From Micropterix aruncella (taxonomy: Eukaryota; Arthropoda; Insecta; Lepidoptera; Micropterigidae), in the NCBI GenBank assembly GCA_944548615.1, contig OX155961.1:11463239-11527238 (forward strand): 64,000 nucleotides of DNA, given 5' to 3'. The notes under the pieces were generated by a model. It had not been told where the DNA came from, did not search any database, and saw only the letters and a program-made list of their open reading frames with translations. Shown piece after piece: positions 34,773-49,193 of this stretch (position 1 is its first letter; each line of letters starts with the position of its first letter). A program made the position numbers and the translations under genes.

Positions 34773-35125
34773 GTGGAAAAAGCGAAAGTCTATTCGTCAC
34801 AGTAGAAAATAAAAATAGTCTAGCTAGAATTTAAAAGTGAAAACGCAAGTTGACGTTTGTCTCGTAAGAAATGAAAAACGAAAGTTAACGGAAAGCGGTA
34901 CATATTCTAAGTAGATTAATGAGAAATTCTCATAGGTTGAATAAGAAAGATCCGTCACCTCACTAGACCAATAAGGAAAATTGAATATGACAGTTAGATA
35001 AGTAGAATCCCATAGGTGAATGAGTAAAAAATAAGACTGGATTATGTAAATAAGATGTAAATTAGGTAAACCAAATAGATGGAGACAGGAGCCAATGAGG
35101 CTCAGAGCCCATTGGGGGGGGGGAA
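34773..35125 (+). other. pol-to-LTR spacer with polypurine tract
   Basis: 353 bp without a coding frame, so no env. It ends in a run of ten or more G followed by AA directly before the 3' LTR, the plus-strand primer site expected for an LTR element. Confidence 0.7.
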
Positions 35126-36554
35126 TGGTTCAGAATATCCGAAAGAGCGGACGCCAGGGTCGATAAATCTTCCCTAAAAGTGAGACCCTCTTACAAAGGG
35201 TAGGAAACATAATTAGTCACGGACGCCGAGGATATGAGATTCCTTGAAAAATAGCTGATAACTCAAAGGAAAGGACAGAAAGGGGCTATAAAATATAAAA
35301 TAAACGAGCGGTCGACCCTGAAACACGAGAATCCAGGGACCGACAACGTTCCCATTCAAAATAAATCGTGAAAAGGACCCCTTATTAACACATGGTAACG
35401 ATAAATTCCCTGGCGAGGCGACTGGCAAAAGACTACGAAATAAAAACCGTGGACGTTACAAAAAATCATACATACTCCAAATCCCACAATTCCCCCTAGA
35501 AATAATATAGTTTAAAATGTAAAGAAACTTGCATGATTAATTAATTAATTAAGCATAGCATATAGTATTTCGTTTAATGTAAAGTAAAGCGCTAGGAGAG
35601 ACAACTTAATTAGCCTAATTAACGATCTAACATTAATATTAACTTGTTACTAATGACCTGAAACTAACCTATGTTTAAGACAATATGTACTCGGGAACGG
35701 TGGCGTTTGCGACGAGAATCTGTAATAACAATAATAATAATAATGCTTTATTTAAGAGGAAGTAGTACGAAAATTATGTCTTAAAAAACTACCCAACTAG
35801 GTTAATGCCTGTACTAGGGTAGATTCTTTTCTTTTAAATTAAGCAAATAATATGTCTATAAAATGTTTAAATGTAAGACAGAGACAACTAGTGTATTCGC
35901 TTCTCGCTCTAGCGTGCAAGCGAGGAAGCATGATTGCGATGTCTCTTTCACACGGGGTTGTGTCTGGTTTGTGCGCCCTGTCTCGTTATTGGACAAAACG
36001 TGTGCGGCGCAGTAATAGGGGTGTGTTTAGAAATTTCTGGAAGGATCTAGACCAATGAGAGGTAAGGGCGGTCGCTATCTTAAACAAAAATGTAATGGCG
36101 ATCGACGACAGAAAAGAGCGAAAGCTTCAGTTGTAAATTGGCAAAGGATCAGCGTGAACGCGCCGCGATCCAAGCACCGGGACTTAGTAGTAAATTATAA
36201 GTACTCGGAACTCAATGTAAAAGTAAAGATAAGTGACCGAATAAAAGAAAGTCTCGCGAATAAAAAGTGTTTATTTTCGACGGAAGCTTATCCTGCGTGA
36301 CCTGAGGAAAGTGAGGTTCTATCACGGAAGCCTCTCGCCGAACTAATTTCCTTGTGAGGTTGGAATCCACCAATCGTTCGAGACAACCACCCCTGAGAGA
36401 AAAACCAACCTAGCTGGTGAGTGAGTACCATTTGAATACAGTCCAAGGTGAAAACCATTGAAGATAATCGAAGGGGTAATTACCCAGCACGAAGGGGGTC
36501 GCGTAAATTCACAAGTAAAGTGGGTTTATGCAAACCGGGTAAAAATCCCAACCA
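35126..36554 (+). repeat. 3' LTR of the Bel-Pao element
   Basis: 1429 bp, matches the 5' LTR without a difference that I could see. Followed by TGGAGG, the probable target duplication. Confidence 0.95.
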
Positions 36555-37146
36555 TGGAGGTTATAATAATAGCATTAGTAGACATGCCCCATCTCCACAC
36601 TAGACGTTCATTCGATGCATACGAGTAAGTAACAAATGAACATCGCTGTAGTAAATGAGAACGGCGAGATGCATCGATGGTACCTACCTACCACTTCATA
36701 ATCATTCATTAATATCTTATGAGCGTATACGATACTAGCTGTTGCCCGCGGCTTCGCTTCGCGTAAAGTTTCAAATTGATTTCTTAATTTATGAAGCATC
36801 TAAAAAGCGTTTATTTGCCTTTAACGCTTTTATTAGGTCGACCTGTATGTAACTAACAACGTAATGGAATCTAAGGTAACTAATTTAACCATCTTCCAAG
36901 GATCGGAGCGTCATGAAAAATGGCAGATTTATGTAGTTCTGATGAAAATACAATAATATGGTACAGTCGAACTGATCTGATGATGGAGTCGGAAGATATT
37001 AACTGGAACTTCATGATGGAACATCGAATCATAGCTGTGTTTGGACTTGTTAGAAAAGTCTTGGAATGAACTTTGACCACGATTAGGTTTCAAGGTCTGA
37101 TGATGAAGCCGGAAGATAGGCACTGGCATTCCATGATGGAATATCG

Positions 37147-37573
37147 TATCATAGCCGTGTGTATGTGAATATCATTTACCGGTAAATTACACAGCGAGGA
37201 GATCGCATCTATTGTTTAATGTGCCGTACCACCGTACAAATATTTTTGTAGACAGCCCAGTGGGAAGGGTTATAGCTCTTCTTAATTCCTTACCCACAGA
37301 AATAGATATCTTTTGTATATCCCTTTGGCAGCCAAAAATGGCAACTCCCTGCTATCTCATGTTTATCATAAGCTGTCTTTTATTTAGTTTTATATTTTTA
37401 TGTTTTTTTTTTTCTTGTTAGCATTAATTTAGTTATGTAGTCATTTATTTTTAGACTTACACTCTGTCTTTAATATTCAATTGCGAATTGGATTCATCTG
37501 TAATGCCCTTGAATACTATTTGAAACTAATAAATAATAAATAAATAAATAATAAAATAAATCATATCATAGCC
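37147..37573 (+). mobile_element. 5'-truncated LINE nested in the Helitron
   Basis: Insertion 37157-37563 is flanked by TATCATAGCC (37147-37156 and 37564-37573). It ends in an AATAAATA-type tail. The coding remnant (about 37212-37330) reads VPYHRTNIFVDSPVGRVIAL and LLNSLPTEIDIF, the last part of a Jockey/R1-like ORF2. Confidence 0.78.
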
Positions 37574-38236
37574 CAAAAGCGTGTTTTTAGTGTTTTAAAA
37601 AAAAACTATTAATTTATTAGATGCCATGCTTTAGATCTATAGTGCAAGACGTACGCGTCCCCCTACCTGTCTCGTTAACGTACGTGTCTTGTTCCTCGCC
37701 ACGCGTTACTAATTTCATGGTATCTCTATAACTATATCACCTAAACTCTAATAGTAAAAGGAAAATTTTATTTTCATTTAACACCCGTGATAATGAATTA
37801 ATTTATTTTGATAATGATTCTTATTTTATTGTTAATGTCTTCAACAAACCCTGCCTACTTATTTTTCTTACCTTTTTTAGACAAAAAAAGCAGTTGTTGT
37901 AGCTTAAACATAAATTTGGATATATGCTGTCTTGGACTTTTTTATAGATCTCTTTGAGGCCGATGTTTTTGTCGTGTATTATTTTCACATATATCAAACA
38001 GTTTTTTTAGCGAACGCTGATAAAGCAACTCACAAGCATATATTTTTTGACTTAATTTACAAATATCGTGATTTCTTATTGAAAAACAATATCTATCATA
38101 ATAAATTATAGCCTATAGCACTCGCCGATAATGTAGCATTGCATAAGTGAAAGTTTTATTTAGAAATTTTTGAAATCGGATACGTAGTTTCGGAGGTTAC
38201 CTTCTACATGAAAACTTACAAACTTACAAACTTACA

Positions 38237-39090
38237 AACATACAAACTTTTTTTCTTTATTTTTTTTTATTTGTTATGTGGGGCTTTTCTAAGGTCTTTA
38301 TAAGCCTTGTAACTGCTGATCTATTGTGTTCGCCACCTACTATAGTTCTGCGCTAACCTTGTTTCATTTAAGAACCGGAACAGGCTTTTGGCGCCAGATT
38401 GTTTTACCTTCTCAGGTTGGAGGTAATGACCACCCAAGTGGGTGTATCTTTTACGCATCAACGGGCCACACTCGCACATGAGGTGCAGGGGAGTTTCCTC
38501 TGCCCCTTTGCTGAACCTGCACATTTTTGTGTCTCGGAGCTTGAGGTTGAACATGTGTTTGTTCAGGCCACAATGCCCCGTGAGCGCCCTCACCAGTATG
38601 CGTTGATTGTTCCTATTTAGCGATAAGGCCTCATGGGCCGTCTTAGGGTCGTAGGCCTTAATTAGCACTTTGGATTGATGGTGTGTTGTTTCAGTGGTTG
38701 ACAGATTGTTCTAAACATATTTGTTTGAGAATTAGGTTTGCAAGGCTTTTTGGCACGCCATAGCAAGGTTCAGGGCCGTATAACGTTCCCTTTGCTCCCG
38801 TCTTAGCAAGTTTGTCGGATTTTTCATTTCCCTCGATTACTGCATGGCCGGTAACCCATCTTCGAATTACCCTGTTCTTTTCGCCCAGGGAATTCAGTAG
38901 TGATGAACAGTTTTGCACTAGCTTTGAATTAATAGTATTCGAGCCTAGTGCCATAAGAGCTGCCTTGCTATCCGAGTGGATATAGATACGGTGGTTGGCG
39001 TAGTTCTTATGGAGGTTGATATACGCACTTTTAATAATGGCGTATACCTCCGCTTGGAATATGGAGGCGTATTTCCCAACATACAAACTT
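38237..39090 (-). mobile_element. 5'-truncated LINE with RNase H, nested in the Helitron
   Basis: Insertion 38250-39077 is flanked by a perfect 13-bp direct repeat AACATACAAACTT (38237-38249 and 39078-39090). The 3' end on the minus strand is A-rich at 38250-38275. Confidence 0.85.
38321..39077 (-). pseudogene. LINE ORF2 RNase H and zinc-binding C-terminus
   Basis: Minus strand, first frame (39077-38691): SIFQAEVYAIIKSAYINLHK, HRIYIHSDSKAALMALGSNT, then VIRRWVTGHAVIEGNEKSDK and LAKTGAKG. These hold the second, third and fourth acidic positions of a type I RNase H (E of QAEVYA, D of HSDSKAA, D of EKSDKLA); the first D is lost by 5' truncation. Second frame (38668-38321): LRDTKMCRFSKGAEETPLHL and MCECGPL, a Cys-His cluster as in RNase-H-bearing LINEs of the I/R1/LOA type. 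The frame changes near 38690. Confidence 0.85.
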
Positions 39091-39123
39091 ACAAACATTA
39101 CTTTTTTATAATATTTGTATAGA

Positions 39124-40112
39124 CTTGGTTTAAACATACAGATTAATCGATCAATATATCAACCAATCATTCATTCAATCAATCTGATTATATAACAGAA
39201 TTAGCTAGAGCCATGCACGCGTAGTTTATTTTTCACAATTTATTTTATTGTATTTTTTTCCATAATATATCCTACTCTATTATTTATTTTATTCCGTATT
39301 ATGCCATATAATCCATTTTCAGACATTATTTTCTTTCTAAATATATATTTATTTTAATCTATATATGAATAATATTCGTTTAATTTATTTTGTATTAATG
39401 TATGATATTATATTCTATTTTATTTTATATTTTTAACTTTATCATTAACCAATTATGTACTTTACCACAAATAATAAAATACATTGAAACAAAATACGGG
39501 CACTCCCCCTTCCATTCCTTCTCCTTTCCACTGTTAGTTACTTTCTTATTTTAAAAGATTAACTTTAATTAAAATTGCTCAGGAAAATTGCAAAACTAGA
39601 AATAATTGTAAAACGTAGGAAACAAGTAAACGGCCTTACAGTTGTTGTTATAGTCATATAGACAAAATATTTTAAAGCTACGCTATATTAAATAAGTTAA
39701 TAAATAAATAAATCAGTTCGAGGATAAAAATCCGATTCCGAAAAATAATCTCTCTTAAAAAGAATTTACCTTAAAAATTTAATTATATTTCGCCTGAGCT
39801 AACAAAGGACGGTCGCCTGCCAACCCAAAAACTTGCAAAATAAATTCCTGTAGGTCAAAAGTATCGATAATTTTTATCTCTCGAAGCAGTTATTACTTCG
39901 AAATCTCAGCTGCCTAAAGCATCTCGCGACAAAGTAAGTCGTTAAAAAGCGATTAACAAGGCCTCCGCGGCACGACTGACCAGCTCAAGCGAAATACCCG
40001 ATGTCACAATACTATAGAAAATGGACATCTTGTAATTATTTATGCGGTACTTACAAGTTTTAGATGTTGAATCGTAAACCATGCGAGAGGCCGTAAAGAC
40101 ACCATAATCATA
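39124..40112. other. AT-rich stretch without recognised gene
   Basis: Low-complexity AT-rich between 39230 and 39480; nothing else recognised. Confidence 0.35.
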
Positions 40113-40519
40113 CGTTAGAACAGGCGTCTTCAACCTTTTTGAGGTCAAGGGCCGACAATACGTTGATTTTGGTTCGGCGGGCCGCAACATAAACAATATA
40201 TTCCAATATAAACTAAAGTAATCGAATAACAATAATCGTTGAAGTTATTTATTATACAATTTTACCAACAAAATATATTTTAATAAAATTCAATCAATCA
40301 TATGTTTGACATTGTTTAGTCTTAACTGGTCTCAAGGTTACAAGTTGCAACGTGTTTTCTATTCAACTCTCATTACGCACTGAGCGAGCGAACGAAACGA
40401 GTATGTCCGTCACAGCCCGCCCGTAGTAGTAAAATTGCGGGCTGGCGCGGGCCGCCAAGAACGCCACCGCGGGCCGCATGCGGCCCGCGGGTCGCGGGTT
40501 GAAGACCCATGCGTTAGAT
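40113..40519. mobile_element. hAT MITE
   Basis: Element 40121-40511 (391 bp). Left CAGGCGTCTTCAACCTTTTT; right complement CATGGGTCTTCAACCCGCGA; GGGCCG and CGGCCC words are placed symmetrically. Flanks CGTTAGAA and CGTTAGAT (7 of 8). Internal GGGCCGCATGCGGCCCGC is self-complementary. Confidence 0.85.
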
Positions 40520-40747
40520 CATAAACTAGCGAATATTTCTAGCTTGGATAATTTTAGCATAAAATTTACGCATTTTAAATTCAGATAGTTTTATAAACCC
40601 CAGTTATAACTGTACACATTAGTATACGTTAGGTTTAGGTGTACTCAAGTACATATTTTATGACATAGCTGTTATTAGTATCAAATCAAATAAAATCATT
40701 TATCGTCTCAAAATATAGTTACAAATACAAAATAACTAAATCTAACC

Positions 40748-40897
40748 TACAGTCCGCGCGCGAGCTCCAAAGAATCATACCCCGCAATTTCCCAGTACTA
40801 GTACTGGGAGAGTGCGGGATATGAAGCGACGGTCGGGGGCGGCGTAATCCGGCCGCTTTCCCAGCCCCGATTCTTCGGAGCTCGCGCGCGGACTGTA
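40748..40897. mobile_element. 148-bp TA-flanked MITE with nested palindrome
   Basis: Arms 40749-40776 and 40869-40896 are inverted (ACAGTCCGCGCGCGAGCTCC, 27 of 28 equal) and flanked by TA. CAGT ends with TA suggest Tc1/mariner. Inside, 40781-40818 is a second palindrome with 17 of 19 pairs and the perfect core CCCAGTACTAGTACTGGG. Confidence 0.78.
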
Positions 40898-41209
40898 ACT
40901 GTATTGCACGAAACGTCCGCACTAAAGTAGTCTCACTATACGTTTATTTCAATACTGCCTAATGATAAAATAAATTAATAAATTGAGGAATGCAATGAAA
41001 CCAATTAAAATTTGTAATTCCTTACGATTATATAATTATAAAGACCTGGAGTCAATCAAATAAGTAATTCTATCAACAAATTACTTATAAACTATTATTG
41101 AATAAAGCCTAGTTACGCTATTTAGATAATAACATTAGAAGCTTGTTCCCCGTTAATTAAATTAGAAAATTTGAGGCACTATCATCATCTAATGGAGAGT
41201 ATAAACATT

Positions 41210-41330
41210 GCCTCCACCCGCTCAATTTGATAGGAGACAATAAGAGCGTTTGGCGCGTAACGCACGCAACTCGGGGGGTGGGGTATGGGGGGTGGGGGGT
41301 GTTCAGATTACGATTATGTAAAAACAGCCG
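41210..41330. repeat. G-rich tract
   Basis: GGGGGGTGGGGTATGGGGGG and neighbours; a G-quadruplex is plausible. No coding meaning. Confidence 0.5.
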
Positions 41331-41399
41331 CAACCGGATTTTTGGGGATTCAAATAATATATTTTAACTACTATCTTTCTCTGTGCAATATTTAGGGAG

Positions 41400-41510
41400 C
41401 GAATGTTCCCTGTTGCAGTTTGGCCACTAAGACCCCTGTGTATAGGGATCGGCCAAACGCACAGGTCAACTCATCCGGCGGCCTCCACGCAAAAGTGCGA
41501 GCTTGAGTAG
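41400..41510 (-). repeat. family A repeat end, minus orientation
   Basis: The complement of 41402-41500 contains GCTCGCACTTTTGCGTGGAG, GCCGCCGGATGAGTTGACC and AAACTGCAACAGGG, matching 27095-27195. Confidence 0.6.
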
Positions 41511-41554
41511 CACTCTGGCCTGCGGGCCAGTCTCCCCTAGGAGTCTGGCCCGCA

Positions 41555-42035
41555 GGCCAGAGTATATACAAAATTTCGTGTCTGTATTGTTGACCGTTAA
41601 AGAGTCCTCTCTTAGGGAGCCGACCCTGGGTGCAGCAGCCGTGTCATTGTGAAACTTAGAACGGGTTATCATAACTGAATGCGTATACAAAATTTCGTGT
41701 CTCTGCTGTTTACCATTGAGGAGAATCCTCTTCGGGATCCAACCCTGCCTGTGTCATGCTTACCATAAAAAAGCGTTGTCATCGGAACTAAACCGACATG
41801 TAAATTTTCAACTTCATATGATAATATTTGAGGAATTCCCTAAATTCCTCATGGATCCCATCATCAGAACAGGATTTCGAGAGGACCAATCTGGAAGTAT
41901 ATCCTTTCAAATAAATTTTAAATTATAAATTTTCCAAATCGGTTCATAAATGACCGAGTTCTGAGGTAACAATCATAAAAAAAGATACAACCGAATTTAT
42001 AACCTCCTCCTTTTTTTGAAGTTGGTTAAAATCGA
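41555..42035. repeat. family E repeat with roughly 115-bp tandem units
   Basis: Units contain TACAAAATTTCGTGTCT, GTTGACCGTTAAAGAG and AACTTAGAACGGG, as at 58260-58600. It ends with CTCCTTTTTTTGAAGTTGG. Confidence 0.65.
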
Positions 42036-42416
42036 TATAATGCCGGAAGGAGGTAGGCGTTCGCCCGAAGCCGTCGTTAAATGATTAATTGCAGGTGAGG
42101 TTCCGTTATCGCTTCAGCTGTTGGCTGAAATTAATTTCAGGCGTTTTTCAGGCGGAGCGTTCACAGCCTAACGACCACAATTAAGCCGAACAATCGGGAA
42201 AATGCAGCGAAGGGTTAGAGGACAAAAGGGGAAGGGGGAGGGGGGTGAGGGATGGTTGACTTAAGAATGGAGATTATGGCCTAATATTAAGGAATGGTGT
42301 TTCGAGTCAGATTTGATAATATACACGGGCCAGGATTATTAAAATTATTATTGCTTTATATAAAGGTTCGTTCGGGAAAGAGTGTCTTGAGAAGACGTTG
42401 CGGTTGCCAACTTTAG

Positions 42417-42456
42417 CACCGATCTTTGATTATAAAACGTGTATCAAAGATCGGTG
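42417..42456. other. perfect 14-bp inverted repeat
   Basis: CACCGATCTTTGAT, 12-base spacer, ATCAAAGATCGGTG. Nothing around it looks like a gene or a terminus. Confidence 0.7.
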
Positions 42457-42676
42457 AAGAAAGACTATCTTTGGTTAAAAATACGAATCTTTCTATAATA
42501 TTTATAACGGAATAAATACTGGTTCAAAAATATAGACATGACATTTCAAAATACTCTCCGACAATTGTATAATAATATCTACACGTTGGATAGTATTATT
42601 TCTATTAAATATTAGGTTATAAATATGTAACAACACAGATAATGGGATAATGCCTTTAATAGTTTATTCTAATATA

Positions 42677-43320
42677 TCTATACTAATATTAAAATTATGT
42701 ACCTAATGTTTGTAAGTTTATAAGTTGGTATGTAAGGGGTAATCTCCGAAACTACTTATCTGATTTCAAAAATTCTTTCTCTAATGGAAAGCTACCTTAT
42801 CGGCGAGTGCTATAGGCTATATTTTATTGTGATAAATATTGGCTTTCAGTACGAAATTACGACATTTGTAAATAAAGTCGGAGAAAAATGAGCTGGTGAG
42901 TTGTTTAATCGGCGTGCGCTGACGAAACGACTTGATATATTATATGTGAAAACAATATAAATCATAAACATTGGACTTGAGAATATCTATAAAAAAGTCG
43001 GCGACAGCATATATCTAAGTTTTATATTTAAGCTACAATAACTGCTTTAATGTAAAAAAACAAGAAAAATAAGTAGGCAGTGTTTGTTAAAGACACTAGT
43101 TATAAAATAAGAATCCGTATCAAAATAAATTATTCCATCATCACGTGTGTTAAATACATATAAAATTAGCCATTTTCTGTAAGTATTTAAGTGATATGGA
43201 TAAAGGTTAATATAATGAAAACGTCTTCGAAGCGCAAGTTCCTAAAGAAAAGCTTGTGAATACCCTTAATCCGTTTCCTGTACATATTTGGACGTCTTTA
43301 ACATTTATTTATATATTAAA
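42677..43320 (+). mobile_element. Helitron-like element, plus strand, 3'-truncated
   Basis: Begins TCTATACTAATATTA after an A, as Lep1-type Helitrons do. The interior (TTGTGATAAATATTGG, AATAAAGTCGGAGAAAAATG) is the inverse of 43640-44000. No 3' hairpin or CTAG before the next element starts. Confidence 0.58.
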
Positions 43321-44490
43321 CTACCTGTCGCCCGCGGCTTCTCTTCGCGTAAAGTTCCAAATCAATTTGTAAATTTAAGAGAATGTCGTTAATTTGCATT
43401 TTTAGACGCTACCTTTAGATATATAGTTCAAGACGTCCCCCTCAGATACAACCTACATATCTCGTAGATGTAAAACTCTTGTTCCTCGCCACCCGCACCG
43501 CCTTTCGCCTTACGCTGACCTAGGTATTTCGAGGCAAGATATCTCTATAACTATACCACCCGAAATATTACAGTAAATGGCTAATTTTATTTCTATTTAA
43601 CACTCACGATAAAAGATTAATTTATTTTATTGCTAATGTCTTCAACAAACACTGCGTAATTATTTTCTTATTTTTTTGCAGACATAAAAGCAGCTATTGT
43701 AACTTAAATATAAAAGTTGGTTATATGCTGTCGTCGACTTTTTTATAGATCTCTTGAGGGCTAATATTTTTGTTGTACATTGTTTTCACCTAGATCGAAC
43801 CGTTTCGTTAGCGCACGCCGATAAACAAGTCACCAGCTCATTTTTCTTTGACTTTATTTACAAATATCGCGATTTTGTATTGAAAACCAATATTTATCAC
43901 AATAAATACATATCCTATAGCACTCGCTAATAATTAAGGTTTTTATTAGTGAAAGAATTTTTAAAATCGGATGAGTAGTTTCGTAGATTACCTACATACA
44001 TACAAACATACAAACTTACAAATATTACTTTTCAACACGCTTTTATTAGGTCGACCTGTATGTAACTAACTATGTAATGGAATCTAAGGTAACTAATTTA
44101 ACCATCTTCCAAGGATCGTAGCGTCATGAAAATTTTGCAGCTGTATGTAGTTCTGATGACAATACAATAATATGGTACTGTCGAACTGATCTGATGACGG
44201 AGTCGGAAGATATGAACTGGAACTTCATGATGGAACGTCGAATCATAGGTTTGGACTTGTTAGAAAAGTCTTGGAATGAACTTTGAACACGATTAAGTTT
44301 CAAGGTCTGATGATGAAGCAGGAAGATAGGCACTGGCATTCCATGATGGAATATCGTAGGTATGATAGCAGTGTTTGGACTTGTTAGAAAGGTCTTGTAA
44401 TGAACTTTGACCACGATTTAAGATTATTTATAAAAGCGTGTTTTTAGTGTTTTTTAAAAACTATTAATTTATTTATAATATTAGTATAGA
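43321..44490 (-). mobile_element. Helitron-like element, minus strand
   Basis: 3' end on minus: GAGAAGCCGCGGGCGACAGG then TAG; 5' end complement TCTATACTAATATTATAAAT at 44471-44490, preceded by A. Shares the tandem GATGATGAAGCAGGAAGATA units with 36870-37150. Confidence 0.65.
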
Positions 44491-44929
44491 TATAAGGGCA
44501 GTTGCAGTTATAAACGGTTAATAAAAAGCGTGGAGAACGCTTTAATAAAAGTCTATACATAAATCGCGGCGATGACTACATCTTAATTCCGCACGGGCGA
44601 TCGTAAAAGTTATTGGAATAGTTGGAGTGCTCAATATGCCCGAACACGTGAACAGAATACTCGTCCGAGCGCCGCCTTTCTTTGTTCACCTTTTTCCCTG
44701 CAGAGTGCGGAGGTGTGCCTGTGGAAGCAAGTGTCCCATCTGTATGATTTACGCGGTAATTTCGTGCCGTGGAATTTTTCGTATTAGCTTCGGAAGCCCG
44801 CCGCGCCCGCTCTCCCGGCCGCTACTAACGTTACTCTCGGCGAGCTTTGCTGACAGCATTCTAACTGCGAATTGCCGCGAGAACGCCGTAGGTAGATATC
44901 TCTCCCTGAAGATGTTTGGAGCCGCTGAA
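44491..44929. other. GC-richer stretch of unknown origin
   Basis: An open frame from 44627 crosses this stretch into the LINE that follows, but its first 100 codons have no motif I recognise. It may be the 5' part of the LINE or unrelated. Confidence 0.3.
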
Positions 44930-45220
44930 ATAAAAAATCAAGACAGGCCTATCCATAATATCCACACAGAGCGGCATATTATTGAATCTCACACTACCAG
45001 AACACGCGCAGTTACAGCCATGCAACATGATGTCCCCCTTAAGAAAACTAAATTCGCCCAACGACATTTTTCTTTTCTAGCTGTCCGACTACATAATAGA
45101 ATAAATTCGGAATTAAAAGTGAAGTTAGATACCATACGAGGAAGAAAAATTATGACGGAATGGTTGATTGAGCTAGGAAGGAACGAAACGGAGAAATTAG
45201 TTAATTATAGTGCTGTATAA
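44930..45220 (+). pseudogene. LINE ORF2 C-terminal fragment
   Basis: Open to a TAA: HIIESHTTRTRAVTAMQHDV, KKTKFAQRHFSFLAVRLHNR, INSELKVKLDTIRGRKIMTE, WLIELGRNETEKLVNYS. The H-x-TR-TR start, QRHFSF and R-x-HNRI core are what the tail of many LINE ORF2 proteins shows. No catalytic part remains. Confidence 0.72.
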
Positions 45221-45250
45221 GAATACCTAAATACATAAAATTACTACTTT

Positions 45251-45254
<4 letters not shown>

Positions 45255-45314
<60 letters not shown>
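45255..45314. repeat. (AT)n microsatellite, about 60 bp
   Basis: Uninterrupted TA repeats inside the LINE 3' UTR, followed by TGTATA-type variants to 45410. Confidence 0.95.
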
Positions 45315-45316
<2 letters not shown>

Positions 45317-45680
45317 TGTAAAACATATGTATTTGTATAGATTATATGTATAAATGTATATATGTGTATGTATATGAGTAGATGTGTATATGTGTATGTG
45401 TATATATGATTATTTAATATTATTATGTATATTAGGTTAGTAAAATAGACTAAGTATATGTAATATCTGTGTAAATATAGAGCTACCACATAAAACAATG
45501 CTACATTAAGTTACACTTAGCAACTAAAAAAAAAAAAAAGGAAAAAAGAATACATAAAAGTCTACCTTAGTACGGGCATCACTCCAGGAAAGCAGAGAAA
45601 CACTAGATTAATCTTATTAACCTAGTATTTTAAATGTGTGTGAAATATTAATAATTAAATAAATAAATAAATAAAAATGT

Positions 45681-46029
45681 AGGACTATCTGTTAAGGACC
45701 TGTAACGTTTAAATAACACAACACGTGCAAGAATACAGACAATACGTGCCATTAGTGATTACGTTGCAGTTCCTCGAAGGAATACGTTAAATTAGCCAAA
45801 TAAATTTTGTTTATCTTGAGCCTAAGTTATATCTGAGCCTACCTGCGGATATGAAGATCAGCCCTAGTACATCAATATTTAATAAAAATTTGGTTTCGTG
45901 GAAACTTTGGCTTGGAACCGTCCATAATATACCAAGGACTATCCATTATCCAGCTCTTTTTAAACTACCTCTTTGTGACTATTAATATATTTTTTTTCTC
46001 TGTTATTATTTTAAATTATTTAACATTTT
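45681..46029. other. unassigned stretch
   Basis: No gene or repeat recognised. Confidence 0.3.
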
Positions 46030-46095
46030 GCAACTCTCATTTATATTTATTTATTTATTTATTTATTTTTAGGAAAACCAACAGTCTAATATTTG
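46030..46095 (-). mobile_element. LINE 3' tail, minus strand
   Basis: TATTTATTTATTTATTTTTA then GGAAAACCAACAG, as at 17805. It is followed by short tandem ATAGTCTAATATTTG-like units. Confidence 0.45.

Positions 46096-49193
<3,098 letters not shown>

Larger units (their letters stand above)
27644..36554 (+). mobile_element. full-length Bel-Pao LTR retrotransposon
   Basis: 8911 bp with two LTRs of 1429 bp starting TGGTTCAG and ending CCAACCA. Flanks are TGGAA (left) and TGGAG (right), compatible with a 5-bp target duplication carrying one difference. A polypurine tract (35114-35125, a G run ending GAA) precedes the 3' LTR. Domain order is gag (DUF1759 type), two zinc knuckles, aspartic protease, RT, RNase H, integrase, DUF5641. 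This is diagnostic for Bel-Pao (Semotivirus-type) elements of animals. No envelope gene lies between pol and the 3' LTR. The element carries one in-frame stop and one frameshift. Confidence 0.95.
36735..39123 (-). mobile_element. Helitron-like element (Lep1 type) with two nested LINEs
   Basis: On the minus strand the 3' end reads GCGAAGCCGCGGGCAACAGC then CTAG, followed by T: a GC-rich hairpin just before CTAG. The 5' end reads TCTATACAAATATTATAAAA (complement of 39104-39123). Shared interior with 43321-44490 includes an approximately 120-bp duplicated unit (GATGATGGAGTCGGAAGATA and relatives, from 36972 and 37096). Two LINEs (37157-37563 and 38250-39077) interrupt it. No Rep-helicase is encoded. 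Confidence 0.68.
44930..45680 (+). mobile_element. 5'-truncated LINE (family C)
   Basis: ORF2 end to 45220, then an AT-rich 3' UTR with an (AT)n tract, GTCTACCTTAGTACGGGCAT, and an AATAAATAAATAA tail near 45655-45676. Confidence 0.7.

Noticed and set aside
34773..35125. Possible envelope gene
   Set aside because: 353 bp without an open frame, so the element is not of the env-bearing type.
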